Below, one piece after another: positions 37,195 to 45,986 of a stretch of DNA of 64,000 nt (position 1 is the first letter of the stretch; each line of letters opens with the position of its first letter). The position numbers and the translations under genes were made by a program. The notes under the pieces are model-generated. The model made no database searches. It saw only the letters and a program-made list of their open reading frames with translations, and had not been told where the DNA came from. The stretch comes from Phyllobacterium sp. YR531. GTDB taxonomy: Bacteria; Pseudomonadota; Alphaproteobacteria; Rhizobiales; Rhizobiaceae. The stretch is taken from NCBI RefSeq assembly GCF_000282595.1, contig NZ_AKIZ01000037.1:1-64000 (forward strand), read 5' to 3'.

Positions 37195-37785
37195 ATGCTG
37201 CGCAGACTATATGATTGGACAATGTCACTGGCCGCGCGCAAATCGGCTGAAGCATGGCTTGCCGTTATCGCTTTCGTCGAAAGTTCGGTTTTTCTGGTTC
37301 CCGCCGATGTGCTTTATCTGCCAATGGCGCTCGCGCGTCCGGACAAAGCATATCGTTATGCGCTTGTTGCAACGGTCGCATCGGTGCTGGGCGGGATAGC
37401 GGGCTGGATGCTGGGCTTTTATGCCTATGAGACCATCGCAAAGCCTATTCTCGAAATGTACGGTAAACTCGATGCCTTTGAGGCTATGCGCGGCTCCACA
37501 AGCGCCGATGCAATCTTGCTTTTGCTAGTTACCTCCGGCCTTGCTCACCTGCCTCCCATCAAGGTCGTGACCATTCTTTCCGGTGCTGCCGGTATCAATA
37601 TCTGGCTGTTCATCGGCTCGGCTATTCTGGCACGCGGTGCGCGCTTCTTGTTTCTGGCATGGCTTTTGCGCCGCTATGGCGAGCCGATCCGCGACTTCAT
37701 CGAGAAGCGCTTGGGACTGATCGCGGGTGGAGCAGCCGTCGTCCTGATTCTGCTTTATGCTGCATTCCACTATTTTCATCTGTAG
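37195..37785 (+). CDS. YqaA-family (DedA-like) inner-membrane protein
   Basis: This 196-residue protein of the SNARE-associated/VTT domain group includes YqaA. It has four or five membrane segments, with the conserved reentrant motifs AFVESSVFLVPADVLYLPMA and GGIAGWMLGFYAYE. Relatives act in membrane lipid scrambling or undecaprenyl-phosphate recycling; which applies here is unknown. dsbB follows 32 bases downstream on the same strand, so the two are probably co-transcribed. GACAGGAAC precedes the ATG. Confidence 0.88.
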   Translation: MLRRLYDWTMSLAARKSAEAWLAVIAFVESSVFLVPADVLYLPMALARPDKAYRYALVATVASVLGGIAGWMLGFYAYETIAKPILEMYGKLDAFEAMRGSTSADAILLLLVTSGLAHLPPIKVVTILSGAAGINIWLFIGSAILARGARFLFLAWLLRRYGEPIRDFIEKRLGLIAGGAAVVLILLYAAFHYFHL

Positions 37786-37817
37786 TTGCGTAAACCATAC
37801 GAGGCACTGCCAATATC

Positions 37818-38315
37818 ATGACCAGTACCAAACCCCACCTGAAGACTGCTTTGTTTTTGCTGCTGGCTATGATCGTCACAGTCGGTTCAGCATTGGGCTT
37901 TCAGTATATTGGCGGATATCTGCCCTGTAAGCTTTGCCTCGAACAGCGTTATCCCTATTACGCAGGCATTCCGTTGATGGTGCTTGCCGTTGCTTCTTCC
38001 ACGTTGAAGTGGCCCGCAGGCCTGACACGATTGCTGCTGGCGCTGGGCGGTTTGCTGATGCTCATTGGTCTTGGCCTTGCGATATTTCATTCCGGCGTCG
38101 AATGGAAATTCTGGGCAGGACCGACTGATTGCACAGCCGTTGCGATGTCTATCACTACGGATGCGGGCAGTCTTTTGAGTGATATGAACGCTGTTCATCC
38201 GCCAGCATGTGACACGGCAGCCTTGCGCGTTCTTGGTCTGTCATTTGCTGGCTGGAATGCAATAGCAAGCTTTGTACTGATGATTGTTGCTTTCCGTAGT
38301 GCTGCAAAATCCTGA
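37818..38315 (+). CDS. dsbB: Disulfide bond formation protein B
   Basis: This 165-residue DsbB-like protein reoxidises the periplasmic oxidase DsbA and passes electrons to ubiquinone. Four membrane helices are visible. The first periplasmic Cys pair is in YLPCKLCLEQRYPYYAGI, and the second pair lies in the second loop (WAGPTDCTAVA and PPACDTAAL). DsbB needs both pairs, and both are present. It follows the YqaA gene by 32 bases. Confidence 0.9.
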   Translation: MTSTKPHLKTALFLLLAMIVTVGSALGFQYIGGYLPCKLCLEQRYPYYAGIPLMVLAVASSTLKWPAGLTRLLLALGGLLMLIGLGLAIFHSGVEWKFWAGPTDCTAVAMSITTDAGSLLSDMNAVHPPACDTAALRVLGLSFAGWNAIASFVLMIVAFRSAAKS

Positions 38316-38370
38316 ATCTAATCCAGAACACGAAAACCCTCTGAGAATTTATCCCGATGAGTCAGCTGGT

Positions 38371-38440
38371 GTGATTTTCGAGAACCGTAGCGCAGCGAAC
38401 TTTCAGGTTCGTGAGCAACGGAAGCATAGAAAATTGCATC
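38371..38440. repeat. 70-base imperfect stem-loop, probable intergenic repeat
   Basis: The sequence can fold into a long hairpin centred on TTTCAG (38401-38406). Inner arms GCGAAC/GTTCG and outer segments GATTTTC / GAAAATT with CCGT / ACGG pair imperfectly between. It lies between the converging dsbB and HNH genes, where such elements often sit. I found no second copy in the window. Confidence 0.45.
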
Positions 38441-38473
38441 AGATGGCCATCGGGGTGGATTGGCAGGAGGTTT

Positions 38474-39031
38474 CTACGGTTCCAGTTCGACATCCCAGTA
38501 CAGATAATCCATCCAGCTTTCATGCAGATGGTTTGGCGGGAACATGCGGCCATTATTGTGCAGGTCATGAACCGTCGGCGGATATGGCTTTTGCCTCGGC
38601 CACATCTTGGCACGATCGGGCATCAATCCACCCTTGCGCAAATTGCAGGGTGAACAGGCAGCCACAACATTTTCCCATACGGTTTCACCACCCGCGCACC
38701 GTGGGATCACGTGATCGAACGTCAGGTCTTCCTCAGAGCCGCAATATTGGCACTCGAAGCGGTCACGAAGAAACACATTGAACCGGGTGAATGCAGGATT
38801 GCGCGATGGTTTGATGTAACTTTTAAGTGAAACAACGCTCGGCAATCGCATCGCAAAAGAGGGCGACGACACTTCGTGTTCGTATTCTGCGACGATATTC
38901 ACACGGTCAAGGAAAACCGCCTTGATCGCGTCCTGCCAGGACCAAAGCGACAAGGGATAATAACTGAGCGGACGGTAGTCCGCATTGAGTACCAGAGCCG
39001 GCAACCCGTCCGGCGAGACGGCTATTGTCAA
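38474..39031 (-). CDS. HNH endonuclease
   Basis: This 185-residue HNH nuclease is conserved in Hyphomicrobiales. The zinc-HNH core is complete: FECQYCGSEEDLTFDHVIPR, then CAGGETVWENVVAACSPCNL, with the CxxC pairs and the central DH. The N-terminal part PALVLNADYRPLSYYPLSLW and the C-terminal ESWMDYLYWDVELEP are family-specific. Its role is unproven; it is a chromosomal house gene and not linked to a restriction system here. The best start is a TTG at 39031 with GGAG upstream; no better ATG keeps the conserved N-terminus. Confidence 0.88.
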   Translation of the reverse strand: MTIAVSPDGLPALVLNADYRPLSYYPLSLWSWQDAIKAVFLDRVNIVAEYEHEVSSPSFAMRLPSVVSLKSYIKPSRNPAFTRFNVFLRDRFECQYCGSEEDLTFDHVIPRCAGGETVWENVVAACSPCNLRKGGLMPDRAKMWPRQKPYPPTVHDLHNNGRMFPPNHLHESWMDYLYWDVELEP

Positions 39032-39139
39032 GGAATCAACTCCAATCCAACCATCAGGCCCCGATATTGTAAGCTCGACGTGACAGGAATGTGAAGCGAA
39101 TTGCTGCGCGGGAGAAGAAAAAGCACCGTTATTTCAACT

Positions 39140-39784
39140 TCATGCGGCAGGTGTAGCATCGCGGCCACGGGTTGCAGCATAGTAGGCCCAGAAAAGCCTG
39201 GCAGCCACCCCACGCCAAGGCGACCAGCGCTCGGCTAACAGCTTCAATGCCTTCGAATCAGGGCGCACTGATTCGCCGTAAGCGTGGGCATAAGCATGCT
39301 GCAGAGCTACGTCGCCCGCCGGAAACACGTCGGCATGGCCCGCGGAAAAAAGCAGATAAACTTCAGCTGTCCACGGACCTATGCCCTTGACGCTTGTCAT
39401 GACCTGCATAGCCTCTTCAATGGGCCGCTCACAAAGATCGTAAAGATCAAGTTCCTTTGCAATGATGGACTCACTGATCCGTGCCAGCGTCGCCTGTTTG
39501 GCACGCGAAAGCCCCGCTATGCGCCACGCTTCTTCACCTCCTGCCAGATAGGTTTCCGGTGTCAGCGGATTGATGACATCTACAAGACGCTTCCAGATGG
39601 AATCGGCGCTTGCCTTTGACACCTGTTGGGAAACGATGACTGACGCCAGACTTTCAAATCCCGGTATCGATCGCCGCAAGGGTAGCGGCCCCGCCCGCTC
39701 TACTATTCCCGCCAGTTCCGGGTGTAACTGCACGAGCGCCTCCAGCCCTTCCGCAATGTCATCCAGCGTATCGATTCTGCGCAT
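39140..39784 (-). CDS. DNA-3-methyladenine glycosylase II (AlkA-like)
   Basis: This 214-residue base-excision repair enzyme of the HhH-GPD superfamily removes alkylated purines. The helix-hairpin-helix MTSVKGIGPWTAEVYLLFSA is followed by the catalytic Asp in DVFPAGDVALQHA. It lacks the extra N-terminal domain of E. coli AlkA, as do many compact homologues. SVIVSQQVSKASADSIWKRL is also typical. It is divergent from gluQ with a 77-base gap. Confidence 0.9.
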   Translation of the reverse strand: MRRIDTLDDIAEGLEALVQLHPELAGIVERAGPLPLRRSIPGFESLASVIVSQQVSKASADSIWKRLVDVINPLTPETYLAGGEEAWRIAGLSRAKQATLARISESIIAKELDLYDLCERPIEEAMQVMTSVKGIGPWTAEVYLLFSAGHADVFPAGDVALQHAYAHAYGESVRPDSKALKLLAERWSPWRGVAARLFWAYYAATRGRDATPAA

Positions 39785-39861
39785 AAGTCTTCATCCTTGC
39801 ATGATCCGGCAAACACCGTATCAATGAGAGCGATCAACGCCAAGAATGTCGCCCATCACTC

Positions 39862-40716
39862 ATGACAGTTCCGGTTTTCAGATTTGCACCAAGCCCGAAT
39901 GGCTCGCTCCATCTCGGTCATGCCTATTCTGCCCTACTGAACCAAAAGATTGCGCACAACCTGCATGGACGTTTGTTGCTGCGTCTGGAGGACATCGACC
40001 GCGAGCGTTGCACGCCTGAACTCGAATATTTTATGCTCGACGAGCTTGAATGGATCGGCTTCAGCTGGGAGCAGCCTGTCCGCCGTCAGTCGGAACACTT
40101 TCCAGTGTATCAGGCGGCCTTGGATCGCCTTATACAAATGGATCTTGTCTATCCTGCCTTCCTTAGCCGCAGTGGTATCAGGGACGAGATTGAACGTTCG
40201 AATATTGATGACTGGCCGCGTGATCCAGATGGAGCGCCGCTTTATCCGCACACCGAGCGCGAACTCTCAAATCGGGAGCGGCAGGCACGCATAAGTGCCG
40301 GAAAGCCTTTCGCCTGGCGGTTGAACATGGACCGCGCAATTGAGACCACCGGAAAGCCGCTGGTCTGGCACGAATTCATCTCCCATGAGAATATCTATGC
40401 CCGTCCACAGGACTGGGGAGATGTCATCATTGCGCGGCGTGACATGCCGACAAGTTATCATCTGTCAGTTGTTATTGATGACAGCCTGCAAGGCATAACG
40501 CACGTCGTTCGCGGCAAGGATCTATACCATGCCACCAGCGTCCACCGCCTTCTGCAGCATCTTTTCGGCATTGAACCACCGCTCTATCATCATCATCGGC
40601 TTATCCTTGATGAAAGCGGCAACAAGCTTTCCAAAAGCCGAAAAGATACGTCTCTTCGCTCTTTGCGGCAGAAGGGTATGACGCGTCAGGAGATATGCGA
40701 TTTGATCGGTTTGTGA
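39862..40716 (+). CDS. gluQ: Glutamyl-Q tRNA(Asp) synthetase
   Basis: GluQRS attaches glutamate to the queuosine in the anticodon of tRNA-Asp. At 284 residues it consists of the catalytic half of glutamyl-tRNA synthetase without an anticodon-binding domain. The HIGH-type motif is in PSPNGSLHLGHAYSALLNQ, and the KMSKS-type motif is GNKLSKSRKDTSL. The zinc-binding cysteines known from E. coli YadB are replaced (VYPAFLSR and LYPHTER), so this enzyme probably lacks the zinc. The activity assignment rests on family similarity. Confidence 0.9.
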   Translation: MTVPVFRFAPSPNGSLHLGHAYSALLNQKIAHNLHGRLLLRLEDIDRERCTPELEYFMLDELEWIGFSWEQPVRRQSEHFPVYQAALDRLIQMDLVYPAFLSRSGIRDEIERSNIDDWPRDPDGAPLYPHTERELSNRERQARISAGKPFAWRLNMDRAIETTGKPLVWHEFISHENIYARPQDWGDVIIARRDMPTSYHLSVVIDDSLQGITHVVRGKDLYHATSVHRLLQHLFGIEPPLYHHHRLILDESGNKLSKSRKDTSLRSLRQKGMTRQEICDLIGL

Positions 40717-40779
40717 TCTATCGCGCTGCGCCATTCAGGTATAAGCCAATCTGGCTCATCATTGATCTGGTCATTTCCC

Positions 40780-41667
40780 ATGCCTGTTCGCTATTTCCCA
40801 GCCCTGTTCGTTGCCCTATGGGCAACCGGTTTCATAGGTGCACGTTATGCAATGCCTTATATGGAGCCCTTTCTGTTCCTGGCGACACGCTTTGCTATTG
40901 CTGGAGCTATTCTTGGAATATGGGTTGTACTGGCGGGAAATAACTGGCCGGGCAAACGCGGCGCAATCCATGCTGTCATCGCAGGCTGCCTGATCCATGG
41001 CGCATATCTTGGCGCAGTCTTCTGGGCTATCCATAAGGGCTTGCCGGCCGGCATGTCTGCATTGGTGGTTGGCTTGCAGCCACTGATTACAGCAGTCATC
41101 GCCGGGATGACCCTTGGTGAGAAAATCCAACCGCGCCATTGGGCCGGCCTTGCGGTAGGTTTCATCGGCGTAGCCATGGTCCTTTGGCCCAAGCTTTCAA
41201 TTTCTGCCGATGGTATTACCCCGGCAACAGTCAGCGCCTCGCTTTTTTCAGTCATTGCCATCAGCGCGGGCACTGTCTGGCAGAAGCGTTTCGTCGGCCA
41301 GATCGATCTAAAGGCCGGTACAACATTGCAATATCTCGGCGCAATGATTGTCATGGCAATCATGACCCTGATCTTCGAGACCCATCAGATTATCTGGTCC
41401 GGCTCACTCGTCTTTGCAATGTTCTGGCTGGTTGTAGTCCTATCGATAGGTGCAGTCCTGCTGCTAATGATTCTGATAAATCAAGGAGCAGTCTCGAAAG
41501 TCGCATCGCTGTTCTATCTCGTTCCGGGCGTGACAGCTTTGATGGCTTACGCACTCTTTGGTGAAACGTTGACGCTATTCCAACTCGTTGGCATGGGTAT
41601 AGCGACGCTCGGCGTTGCGCTCTCGACGGGCGGTCAAAGCCGCCGCGCTACCCTGCCCTCGCGATAG
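40780..41667 (+). CDS. EamA/DMT-family membrane transporter
   Basis: This 295-residue membrane protein with ten helices starts at MPVRYFPALFVALWATGF; an ATG six codons earlier is less family-like. RYAMPYMEPFLFLATRFAIA in the first EamA half and VTALMAYALFGETLTLFQLV in the second are typical of exporters in this family. The substrate is unknown. It differs clearly from the EamA gene at 8635. Its last 34 bases overlap the end of the convergent BrkB-type gene. Confidence 0.87.
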   Translation: MPVRYFPALFVALWATGFIGARYAMPYMEPFLFLATRFAIAGAILGIWVVLAGNNWPGKRGAIHAVIAGCLIHGAYLGAVFWAIHKGLPAGMSALVVGLQPLITAVIAGMTLGEKIQPRHWAGLAVGFIGVAMVLWPKLSISADGITPATVSASLFSVIAISAGTVWQKRFVGQIDLKAGTTLQYLGAMIVMAIMTLIFETHQIIWSGSLVFAMFWLVVVLSIGAVLLLMILINQGAVSKVASLFYLVPGVTALMAYALFGETLTLFQLVGMGIATLGVALSTGGQSRRATLPSR

Positions 41668-42488
41668 ATGATGATTGCAGCGTTGACCTCCGCGCCAATG
41701 ATGAAAATTGCGGCGATGATATAGAGGAAAACGATAGCGGCCATGATCGACGCGAGACCAGCATAGGTCGAAATGTAAGACGCAAATGTTTCCAGATAGC
41801 TGGCGAAGATGGTTGCTCCGATTGTCCAGGCAACCAGCGTAAGAAATATACCGGGCAGAATATCGATGAAACGCCGGTGACCCGCCGGCAGCCACAAGTG
41901 CACCACCAAAAGTCCGACGATCAAAACTGCCGAGGCTATGCAGTAGCGCCAGAAACTGATCGTTCCCGACAAGAGATATATTTCCGGATACCATTTTGAG
42001 GCGATGCGCATGGCCAGCGGCGCAAGAACCAGCAGAAAGCTGATCGCCATGATGCCGATGGTCGCAATAATCACGTAGCCAAGGCTTTGCAGGCGGCAAT
42101 AGATGATGGAGCGCGTATCCACGACGCGATAAGCGCGGTTAAGCGCAACTCGCAAGGCTTCAATACCATTGGAAGCAAAATAGGCCGCGGCGATCACGCT
42201 GATGGTCAACAGCCCGCCCCGCTGGACGTTGAGCACGTTGCTCACCTCCTGCTTGATCGGATTGGCAATAACTTCCGGCCATGTATCAAAGACCACATGC
42301 ACGGCGGTTTCGGTAAATGCGCTCGCGCCAAGAAAACTTGCCAGTGCAGTCGCAAAAATCAGAAACGGAAAAAGAGCCATGATTCCGGAAAGCGCCACAT
42401 GGCTTGCCAGTGCCCACCCGTCATCCGTGCTGAAATGCCCCAGCGCGTCGGCAACGATACGCCGAAGAAAACGATATACTTTACCCAT
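41634..42488 (-). CDS. YihY/BrkB-family membrane protein
   Basis: This 284-residue protein starts at MGKVYRFLRRIVADALG. It belongs to the YihY family, which includes Bordetella BrkB; a serum-resistance function was once proposed for BrkB, but the family role is open. There are about six membrane helices, with HVALSGIMALFPFLIFATAL near the start and GLASIMAAIVFLYIIAAIFI near the end. The ribosome-binding site is poor and the frame continues upstream to 42566, so the start is uncertain. The gene lies tail to tail with the EamA gene, overlapping it by 34 bases. Confidence 0.85.
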   Translation of the reverse strand: MGKVYRFLRRIVADALGHFSTDDGWALASHVALSGIMALFPFLIFATALASFLGASAFTETAVHVVFDTWPEVIANPIKQEVSNVLNVQRGGLLTISVIAAAYFASNGIEALRVALNRAYRVVDTRSIIYCRLQSLGYVIIATIGIMAISFLLVLAPLAMRIASKWYPEIYLLSGTISFWRYCIASAVLIVGLLVVHLWLPAGHRRFIDILPGIFLTLVAWTIGATIFASYLETFASYISTYAGLASIMAAIVFLYIIAAIFIIGAEVNAAIIIYREGRVARRL

Positions 42489-42583
42489 CAATGCAGGTTT
42501 GCCCCTTTGACCATGTACGCGAGATTGCAAGGCACAAGCGAATATGTGAAGTGTTTTTTTGCGCAACCTATTGAATTGAAACC

Positions 42584-43414
42584 ATGCCCCGTTCCAGAAC
42601 GATTTTGATTACAGGATGTTCCAGTGGAATGGGTGCCTATTGTGCACGCGCTTTGAAGGCTGATGGCTGGACAGTTTTTGCAACGGCCCGCAAGCAGGCA
42701 GATATTGAGGCGCTGAAGGCTGACGGATTTGCCGCTTACTATCTTGATTACAGCGAATCGCAGTCCATTCAGAACACCGTTGGCAGCATACTCGCTCAGA
42801 CTGGCGGCACGTTGGATGCACTTTACAATAATGGCGCCTATGCCGTTCCGGGGGCCGTCGAAGACCTGCCCACTGCCGCCCTGCGCGAGCAATTCGAAGC
42901 GGCATTTTTCGGATGGCATGAGCTGACTCAATTGATTGTCCCAGTCATGCGCAAACAAGGCCATGGGCGCATTGTCCATTGCTCCTCGATTCTGGGTCTT
43001 GTTCCGATGAAACTGCGCGGTGCCTATGTCGCCTCAAAATTTGCACTCGAAGGTTTGATGACAACACAGCGCATGGAGCTGAGGGGTTCCGGCATTCACG
43101 TATCGCTGCTCGAACCGGGCTCCATCGACTCGAACTTCCGGGCCAACGCTGCGGCGCAGGTGAGTAAGTATATAGACATTGAAAACTCGGTCCATCGGGA
43201 GCAATACACCAGCGAAATCGAGCGTTTTTCAAAAGCAAAGCCGCCACGATTCGCCCTCGGCCCTGATGCAATTTACAAGGTTCTGAAACACGCATTGGAA
43301 AATCCGCGTCCGAAACCTCATTATGTGGTGACGTTCCCGGCAAAAGTGGCAAGCATTGCCAAACGAATTCTATCGGCACGTGCGCTGTATCGCATGCTTG
43401 CGAGCCAATCATGA
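42584..43414 (+). CDS. Short-chain dehydrogenase/reductase
   Basis: This 276-residue classical SDR has the cofactor motif ITGCSSGMGAYCARAL (TGxxxGxG), the structural LYNNGAYAVPGA in place of NNAG, the catalytic Ser (HCSSILGLVPM) and YVASK with Tyr and Lys. The extended C-terminus (HYVVTFPAKVASIAKRILSA) suits retinol-dehydrogenase-like members acting on lipophilic substrates. The natural substrate is unknown. It stands divergent from the BrkB gene, and the HIG1-like gene follows after 39 bases. Confidence 0.9.
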   Translation: MPRSRTILITGCSSGMGAYCARALKADGWTVFATARKQADIEALKADGFAAYYLDYSESQSIQNTVGSILAQTGGTLDALYNNGAYAVPGAVEDLPTAALREQFEAAFFGWHELTQLIVPVMRKQGHGRIVHCSSILGLVPMKLRGAYVASKFALEGLMTTQRMELRGSGIHVSLLEPGSIDSNFRANAAAQVSKYIDIENSVHREQYTSEIERFSKAKPPRFALGPDAIYKVLKHALENPRPKPHYVVTFPAKVASIAKRILSARALYRMLASQS

Positions 43415-43453
43415 CAGGAGCAGAGTGGAACTCTGCTGATAAGGAATAGTACC

Positions 43454-43651
43454 ATGGATATCATCTTCAAATTTCTGGCAATTATTGCCATCGCCGCCGT
43501 CGCGATCGTGCTTATTATCGGCCTGCGTAATATGATGAAGGGCGGCAACGCCAACTTTTCCAACAAGATGATGCAGCTACGCATCCTCCTGCAATTGGTT
43601 GCAATTATCCTGATCGTCGGCGCAATTTATTTCCATCGCGCTGCAAGCTAG
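43454..43651 (+). CDS. HIG1-like twin-transmembrane small protein
   Basis: This 65-residue protein has two membrane helices (FLAIIAIAAVAIVLIIGLRN and LLQLVAIILIVGAIYFHRAA) around a basic loop with NMMKGGNANFSNKMMQLRI. That is the pattern of the hypoxia-induced HIG1 domain found in alphaproteobacteria and in mitochondrial Rcf1/HIGD proteins, which associate with cytochrome c oxidase. A respiratory supercomplex role is inferred. pduO begins 10 bases later, so the two genes are probably co-transcribed. Confidence 0.83.
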   Translation: MDIIFKFLAIIAIAAVAIVLIIGLRNMMKGGNANFSNKMMQLRILLQLVAIILIVGAIYFHRAAS

Positions 43652-43661
43652 GACAAACACG

Positions 43662-44243
43662 ATGGTCAAGCTCAACAAGATTTACACGCGCACGGGCGAT
43701 GATGGCACGACAGGCCTAAGCACCGGGGCAAGGCGCTTGAAGCATGACCTGCGTGTCGAGGCTTACGGCACGGTTGATGAAGCGAATTCCTTTGTCGGGC
43801 TGGCCCGATTGCACACCGAGCAAGACTATCCTGAACTCGACGCTATGCTGGTTCGGATCCAGAATGATCTGTTCGATCTCGGGGCGGATCTGGCTACGCC
43901 CGATACTGGCGAAACTCTTGCCTATGAGCCATTGCGCATCATTGACGCACAAGTTTCGCGGGTCGAGGCGGATATCGACCAACTGAATGAAAACTTGGCT
44001 CCTTTGCGCTCATTCGTGCTGCCGGGCGGCTCCCCAGCATCGGCTGCGTTGCATTTGGCGCGCACGGTTTCCCGCCGCGCCGAGAGGCAGATGGTAGAGC
44101 TATCTCAAAGGCCGGACGAGATCGTTACTTCTGCCGCGTTGAAATACATCAACCGCGTTTCGGATTTCCTGTTTGTTGCTGCTCGCGTCGTCAATGACAA
44201 TGGCTCAAAAGACGTGTTATGGGTTCCGGGCAAAAACCGCTGA
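43662..44243 (+). CDS. PduO-type cob(I)alamin adenosyltransferase
   Basis: This enzyme transfers adenosyl from ATP to cob(I)alamin to make coenzyme B12. At 193 residues it has the PduO ATP-binding N-terminus IYTRTGDDGTTGLSTG and FVLPGGSPASAALHLARTVS with RRAERQMVELS. Length and motifs fit the family. In this clade PduO is usually next to the HIG1-like gene. It precedes the rhomboid gene by 16 bases (stop 44243, start 44260). No B12 riboswitch is seen upstream. Confidence 0.92.
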   Translation: MVKLNKIYTRTGDDGTTGLSTGARRLKHDLRVEAYGTVDEANSFVGLARLHTEQDYPELDAMLVRIQNDLFDLGADLATPDTGETLAYEPLRIIDAQVSRVEADIDQLNENLAPLRSFVLPGGSPASAALHLARTVSRRAERQMVELSQRPDEIVTSAALKYINRVSDFLFVAARVVNDNGSKDVLWVPGKNR

Positions 44244-44259
44244 CAGGAACCCGGCGCCA

Positions 44260-45021
44260 ATGTTCATTCCACTGCATGACGCCAACAGTCTGAAATACAT
44301 CAAAGCGCAATATGTGACCCTGTCCATCATCGCGCTTAACGTCATTATCTTTGCGTTGACCAGCATTGGCGGCGACTATGCGGAAGCCACCATTATCGGG
44401 CTTGGCTATATTCCCGCCATCATCCACCATCTGGCAACCTTGCCCGCCGCCTATGATATCGTTCCGCCGAACCTCACCTACATAACTTACGCGTTTCTCC
44501 ATGCCGATATTTTCCACCTCGGCGGTAATATGCTGTTCCTCTGGGTGTTCGGCGACAATATTGAAGATGCGCTTGGTCATGTGAAATTTCTGATCTTCTA
44601 TCTTCTGTGCGCGGCAGCAGGTGCATTTCTTCACGGTGTCATTCTGCCGGATTCTCAGGCACCTCTGATCGGTGCTTCGGGTGCCATAGCGGGTATTGTA
44701 GCTGCCTACCTTCTTCTCCACCCACGCGTAAAAGTCTGGGTCCTTGCCTTTGGGCGAATCCCGTTGCGCATCCCGGCTATCTACCCCCTTATCCTGTGGG
44801 TGGCGGTGCAATTTGTGATGCTTTTATGGGGCGGCGACCAGCAGGTTTCCTGGCCGGCACATGTCGGCGGGATCATTGCCGGAGCATTGCTGATTGTCGT
44901 TCTAAAGCGCCGGAATGTGCCGCTTTTTGATCGCGCCATTGTTTCCCCGCGCGCGGTTGTAGTGGAAAAAGAGCCACCGATAACTGCGCCGGAAACCGGG
45001 CCGGTAAAATGGGGCCGTTAG
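44260..45021 (+). CDS. Rhomboid-family intramembrane serine protease
   Basis: This 253-residue membrane protease cuts within transmembrane segments of its substrates. About six helices are seen, with the catalytic Ser140 in GASGAIAGIVAAY and the catalytic His201 in WPAHVGGIIAGAL; FLHADIFHLGGNMLFLWVFG is the family motif before them. I start at MFIPLHDANSLKYIKAQ rather than the frame opening at 44173, which overlaps pduO. Substrates are unknown. The charged C-terminal tail is dispensable in the family. Confidence 0.92.
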   Translation: MFIPLHDANSLKYIKAQYVTLSIIALNVIIFALTSIGGDYAEATIIGLGYIPAIIHHLATLPAAYDIVPPNLTYITYAFLHADIFHLGGNMLFLWVFGDNIEDALGHVKFLIFYLLCAAAGAFLHGVILPDSQAPLIGASGAIAGIVAAYLLLHPRVKVWVLAFGRIPLRIPAIYPLILWVAVQFVMLLWGGDQQVSWPAHVGGIIAGALLIVVLKRRNVPLFDRAIVSPRAVVVEKEPPITAPETGPVKWGR

Positions 45022-45070
45022 GCCGGCATTATTCAATCGGTTGAAGTACAAATTGTCGCATGCCGTGCAT

Positions 45071-45088
45071 TGACCTTTACGTTAGTCA
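45071..45088. promoter_or_regulatory. Candidate operator in the etfBA upstream region
   Basis: TGAC-N10-GTCA lies about 130 bases before the etfB ATG. Overlapping TTGACC could be a -35 box. Such a site could bind a fatty- or branched-chain-acid regulator, but the match is short and I cannot name one. Confidence 0.25.
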
Positions 45089-45215
45089 TATTTACGGTCC
45101 CGCGCTGTTCAGGCACAAACGTGTCGCTTTTTTCACCTCAATGTCGGCATCCGGCAAGCAGGTACCGTGATAGGACAGTTAAAGCTGTCATTCGAATTTT
45201 GAAGAGGGAGTCCCC

Positions 45216-45965
45216 ATGAAAGTCCTCGTACCGGTAAAGCGGGTAGTCGATTACAATGTGAAGATCCGCGTCAAGGGCGACGGTTCGGGCGTTGAGCTTG
45301 CGAATGTGAAAATGTCGATGAACCCATTCGACGAAATCGCGGTCGAGGAAGCACTTCGTCTGAAAGAAGCCGGCAAGGTTGAGGAAGTCGTGGTCGTTTC
45401 GATCGGCCCGGCACAGGCCCAGGAAACATTGCGCACGGCGCTAGCCATGGGTGCTGATCGTGCCATTCTGGTCAAGGTCGATGATATTGTTGAGCCGCTT
45501 TCAGTCGCCAAGATTTTGAAGGGTGTCGTTGAAGCCGAACAGCCTCAGCTGGTTATCCTCGGCAAGCAGGCAATTGATGATGATGCCAACCAGACCGGCC
45601 AGATGCTATCGGCATTGCTTGGCTGGAGCCAGGGGACATTCGCTTCCAAGGTCGAGCTTGGTGACAAGTCCGCCAAGGTAACGCGCGAAGTTGACGGCGG
45701 CCTGCAGACCATTGAAATCACACTGCCTGCCATCGTCACCACCGACCTGCGTTTGAACCAGCCGCGCTATGCTTCGCTGCCAAATATCATGAAGGCCAAG
45801 AAGAAGCCGCTGGACGAGAAATCTGCTGGTGATTACGGCGTCGATACCAAGCCGCGTCTCAAGGTTCTCAAAACCGAAGAGCCGGGTGGTCGCAAGGCCG
45901 GCGTCAAGGTCAAGGACGTTGCGGAGCTGGTCTCCAAGCTGAAAAACGAAGCTGGCGTTCTCTGA
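45216..45965 (+). CDS. etfB: Electron transfer flavoprotein beta subunit
   Basis: EtfB, with EtfA, carries electrons from acyl-CoA and other dehydrogenases to the quinone pool through ETF-ubiquinone oxidoreductase. The 249-residue protein has the usual start [20 protein letters not shown] and the signature [20 protein letters not shown], with [20 protein letters not shown]. It binds AMP. GGGAGT precedes the ATG. etfA follows after 21 bases, forming the operon. Confidence 0.96.
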   Translation: MKVLVPVKRVVDYNVKIRVKGDGSGVELANVKMSMNPFDEIAVEEALRLKEAGKVEEVVVVSIGPAQAQETLRTALAMGADRAILVKVDDIVEPLSVAKILKGVVEAEQPQLVILGKQAIDDDANQTGQMLSALLGWSQGTFASKVELGDKSAKVTREVDGGLQTIEITLPAIVTTDLRLNQPRYASLPNIMKAKKKPLDEKSAGDYGVDTKPRLKVLKTEEPGGRKAGVKVKDVAELVSKLKNEAGVL

Positions 45966-45986
45966 GGAAAGGATAAGGAATTAATC

